From: Candidatus Peribacterales bacterium
GTDB lineage: Bacteria > Patescibacteriota > Gracilibacteria > Peribacterales > Peribacteraceae
DNA: 8,222 nt
Reading direction: 5' to 3'
Assembly (NCBI GenBank): GCA_021731345.1
Contig: JAKFXO010000081.1
Coordinates: 1-8,222, forward strand
Shown here: piece after piece, positions 6,536 to 8,222 of the stretch
Position numbering within the stretch: position 1 is the stretch's first letter
Layout of the letters: the number at the start of each line of letters is the position of its first letter
The notes under the pieces: generated by a model
What the model was told of the DNA's origin: nothing
What the model saw: only the letters and a program-made list of their open reading frames with translations
Database searches by the model: none
Position numbers and translations under genes: made by a program

Positions 6536-7312
6536 ATGAAGAAACGCCCAGCCATTTCCGCATCGGTAGCGCTCGTCTCGATGATGTTCGGCGCAGTAGC
6601 CGGCGCATTCTATGATGAAATGGTCTCTCTCAAGCGAGAGCTGCAGCTCTACGAGTCTGCACATGCCTCTGACTTCGGCGACGTCCTCTCGCAGCTTGAT
6701 GAGATCACGGGTTCCGTCTTCACAGACGTCAAAGATAAGGATTGGTTCCAACCGTACGTCACATCACTCGCTGAGTGGAACATCGTCTCTGGTTATAAGG
6801 ATGCGCAAGGAAAATCTACGGGCATGTTTAAGCCAGGTAACTCCGTCACTATTGCAGAAGCTTTAAAAATGGCGATGAAGGCAGCAAAGGTAGATGAATC
6901 TACCTGCACCGCGAAACCTACACATAAAGAAGCTATCGGCCACTGGGCACAAATGTACGTAACCTGCGGAGAAAAAATGGGTCTACGTATTTTCAAGTCC
7001 GAGACTGTCGACCTCAACCGTTTGGCAACGCGCGCTGAAGTCGTAGCTATTGTGCTCGATACGTTTGGTGACAAAGTTCCTGCCATGTTCTCTGACTTCA
7101 CCGACACTACGAAGTCTCCATACGAATCCGACATCGCATACGCCAATATCCTTGGCATCGTCTCCGGCGACAAAAAGACTGACGGCACCCCGAAGGGAAC
7201 GTTCCGTCCTGGTGCAGCCATTAACCGCGCCGAAGTGACGAAGGTCGTCTATCAGCGCCTCAAGATTGAAGCCAAAAAAGAGCTCGCTTCACAGGGCACT
7301 CCAGCCATTTAG
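6536..7312 (+). CDS. secreted S-layer homology (SLH) domain protein
   Basis: This 258-residue exported protein consists almost entirely of SLH repeats, the modules that attach S-layer and other surface proteins to cell-wall polysaccharide. From the ATG at 6536 there is a signal peptide (MKKR, a hydrophobic core, AGA near 22-24) and a short charged, possibly coiled segment at about 27-45. SLH1 (62-118) contains FTDVKDKDWFQPYV, NIVSGYKD and MFKPGNSVTIAEAL. A degenerate SLH2 (about 128-177) lacks the GY/GF-D-G-FxP part but keeps the helices (HWAQMYV, LATRAEVV). SLH3 (185-242) has FSDFTD, ILGIVSGD and TFRPGAAINRAEV. Cysteines 124 and 144 may pair. Starts at 6479 and 6512 are rejected because they lie in or before the promoter and the predicted transcription start near 6514. 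The leader is then about 22 bases and has no Shine-Dalgarno. With no other domain, it may be an anchoring subunit or a small S-layer component. Confidence 0.9.
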   Translation: MKKRPAISASVALVSMMFGAVAGAFYDEMVSLKRELQLYESAHASDFGDVLSQLDEITGSVFTDVKDKDWFQPYVTSLAEWNIVSGYKDAQGKSTGMFKPGNSVTIAEALKMAMKAAKVDESTCTAKPTHKEAIGHWAQMYVTCGEKMGLRIFKSETVDLNRLATRAEVVAIVLDTFGDKVPAMFSDFTDTTKSPYESDIAYANILGIVSGDKKTDGTPKGTFRPGAAINRAEVTKVVYQRLKIEAKKELASQGTPAI

Positions 7313-7313
7313 G

Positions 7314-8096
7314 CTAGGGTAAGACCTTCGCAAGATTTGTCGTATCGATCATCATGATGCGTGGGAGTTTGAAAAAATCATCCTTCTGCGTAGCCCAACG
7401 TGGATCCATGATGGAGCCTGTGACGTAGCCCGCTTTGGCCGCTCGTTCACGAACCGTTTTATTGGAAGCAGTCGAAGGGTACGCGATGTGACGAACTGGC
7501 TTACCCGTCACAGCCTCGAGTGCAGCTTTGCTTTCAAGAAGCTCCTGATCAAGTCGCTTCAGTGACAAATTCGTCATAGTTGCGTGGTCGATGGTATGCG
7601 ATTGAATATCCATGCCTGCATCGGACATCTCCTTCACCTGAACTTCGGGAATGAATCCTTTATTCTGCAGGCGATTTGTAACGAGGTAAAAAACACCTAT
7701 TTGATTGTTCTTTTTGAGTTCTGGAAACGCAAGTGAGTACTGGGTTGCGTTGTTATCATCAAAAGTGATAACGATGGGCTTTGCCGGACCTTCGATCTCC
7801 CCCCTCATAATTGCAACATACGTATCAAGGTTGATAGTCGTATAACCGCGATCTTTGATCCATGTGAGCTGCTTAGAAAAAACATCCGGCGAGACTGACA
7901 TTTTGTAGCTCCATGTAGAGATCGGATACGATTTTGTCGCGCGAATGTGATGATAGACAAGAATTGGAACTTTTTTGACCGATGCCAAGGATGAGGCTGA
8001 CGACGCAGCATCGCAAGAGTCAGCGGTTGCAAGGCCTGCAACCGAAACAGCCATGACGATCGTAAGAAACGCTCCAAGAATGACTGATTTCTTCAT
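7314..8096 (-). CDS. secreted polysaccharide deacetylase-family protein (NodB-like, CE4)
   Basis: This 260-residue exported protein belongs to the family that removes N- or O-acetyl groups from peptidoglycan, chitin-like or exopolysaccharide chains. From the ATG at 8096 there is a signal peptide with cleavage near ATA (24-26), then VPILVYHHI (43-51), typical of this family. Motif 1 is TFDDNN (111-116), giving the catalytic base D113 and metal ligand D114, but with Asn where TFDDG has Gly. Motif 2 is SHTIDH (166-171), giving metal ligands H167 and H171. The usual motif 3 is replaced by IAYPSTASN (204-212), related to the AYPxGxxN variant but without its glycine. A longer start at 8165 exists in frame, but its extra N-terminus would precede the signal peptide. 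The stop lies one base from that of the convergent SLH gene. The family call is firm. Activity on the cell's own surface glycan is inferred. Confidence 0.88.
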   Translation of the reverse strand: MKKSVILGAFLTIVMAVSVAGLATADSCDAASSASSLASVKKVPILVYHHIRATKSYPISTWSYKMSVSPDVFSKQLTWIKDRGYTTINLDTYVAIMRGEIEGPAKPIVITFDDNNATQYSLAFPELKKNNQIGVFYLVTNRLQNKGFIPEVQVKEMSDAGMDIQSHTIDHATMTNLSLKRLDQELLESKAALEAVTGKPVRHIAYPSTASNKTVRERAAKAGYVTGSIMDPRWATQKDDFFKLPRIMMIDTTNLAKVLP

Positions 8097-8103
8097 GGAG
8101 CTC

Positions 8104-8111
8104 AGTGTACC
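8104..8111 (-). promoter_or_regulatory. possible extended -10 box of the deacetylase gene
   Basis: On the minus strand TGG followed by TACACT (hexamer read from 8109 to 8104) resembles an extended -10 element with four of six hexamer matches. Transcription would then begin near 8097, directly beside the ATG at 8096, so the mRNA would be leaderless. The -35 region is weak (CTGCGA at 17 bases). Confidence 0.3.
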
Positions 8112-8222
8112 AGACAATCCAAAGGCTCGCAGTGCTGGAAAGTAGCATCGCTCCAAGGATTCCATTACAGTCTGTGAAATGGATCAAATAACGGTACATC
8201 GAAATTTCAAGCGATGGAACGA

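Noticed and set aside
7304..7321. Short hairpin AGCC-ATTTA-GGCT at the SLH/deacetylase junction as a terminator
   Set aside because: The stem is only four base pairs and no T-run follows on either strand.
8180..8222. Start of a divergent plus-strand gene at ATG 8180 (MDQITVHRNFKRWN…)
   Set aside because: Only 14 codons are visible, with a weak TACAGT box at 8166-8171 upstream. This is too little to support a gene, although it may continue beyond the window.

Overview
The window looks like a stretch of chromosome from an uncultured, compact-genome bacterium that builds a decorated cell surface. An S-layer (SLH) protein, Sec-type signal peptides, tightly packed genes, and start codons that lack Shine-Dalgarno sequences but sit close to -10 boxes together suggest a Patescibacteria/CPR-type lineage (Peribacteria or Peregrinibacteria would fit). 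That placement is an inference, because no marker gene is present. The genetic code appears standard: the intact genes contain no internal TGA, and TGA closes two of them. No tRNA, rRNA, CRISPR array, insertion sequence or phage gene was seen.

Left part (1-3087), a surface-glycan cluster. A methyltransferase gene runs off the left edge on the minus strand. Head to head with it, on the plus strand, is a second methyltransferase of the same general type (640-1290). The second one overlaps by ATGA a glycosyltransferase gene (1287-2257) that is broken twice, by an in-frame TGA at codon 44 and by a one-base frameshift near 1870. Tail to tail with this remnant, overlapping it by 4 bases, is an intact GT-A-fold glycosyltransferase on the minus strand (2254-3087). 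Together these genes look like part of a locus that assembles and methylates an extracellular polysaccharide or S-layer glycan.

Middle (3119-6482), a divergent pair around a 103-base promoter region. To the left is a secreted protein of unknown function with a tryptophan-rich patch and a helical C-terminal part. To the right is a 677-residue membrane histidine kinase with an extracytoplasmic sensor, a PAS domain and a complete kinase core. No response regulator is encoded here, so it is an orphan within this window.

Right part (6479-8165), envelope proteins. A close-to-consensus promoter (TTGATA, 17 bases, TATAAT) overlapping the kinase stop codon drives a small secreted protein with three SLH repeats. 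One base beyond its stop, in convergent orientation, ends a secreted polysaccharide-deacetylase-family protein with modified catalytic motifs. The last 126 bases hold the upstream region of that gene and no supported gene.

The overall theme is synthesis, modification, anchoring and sensing at the cell envelope. I did not find a convincing new multi-gene system. The best leads are the Trp-rich secreted protein divergent from the kinase, the doubly broken glycosyltransferase, and the promoter and start-codon architecture.
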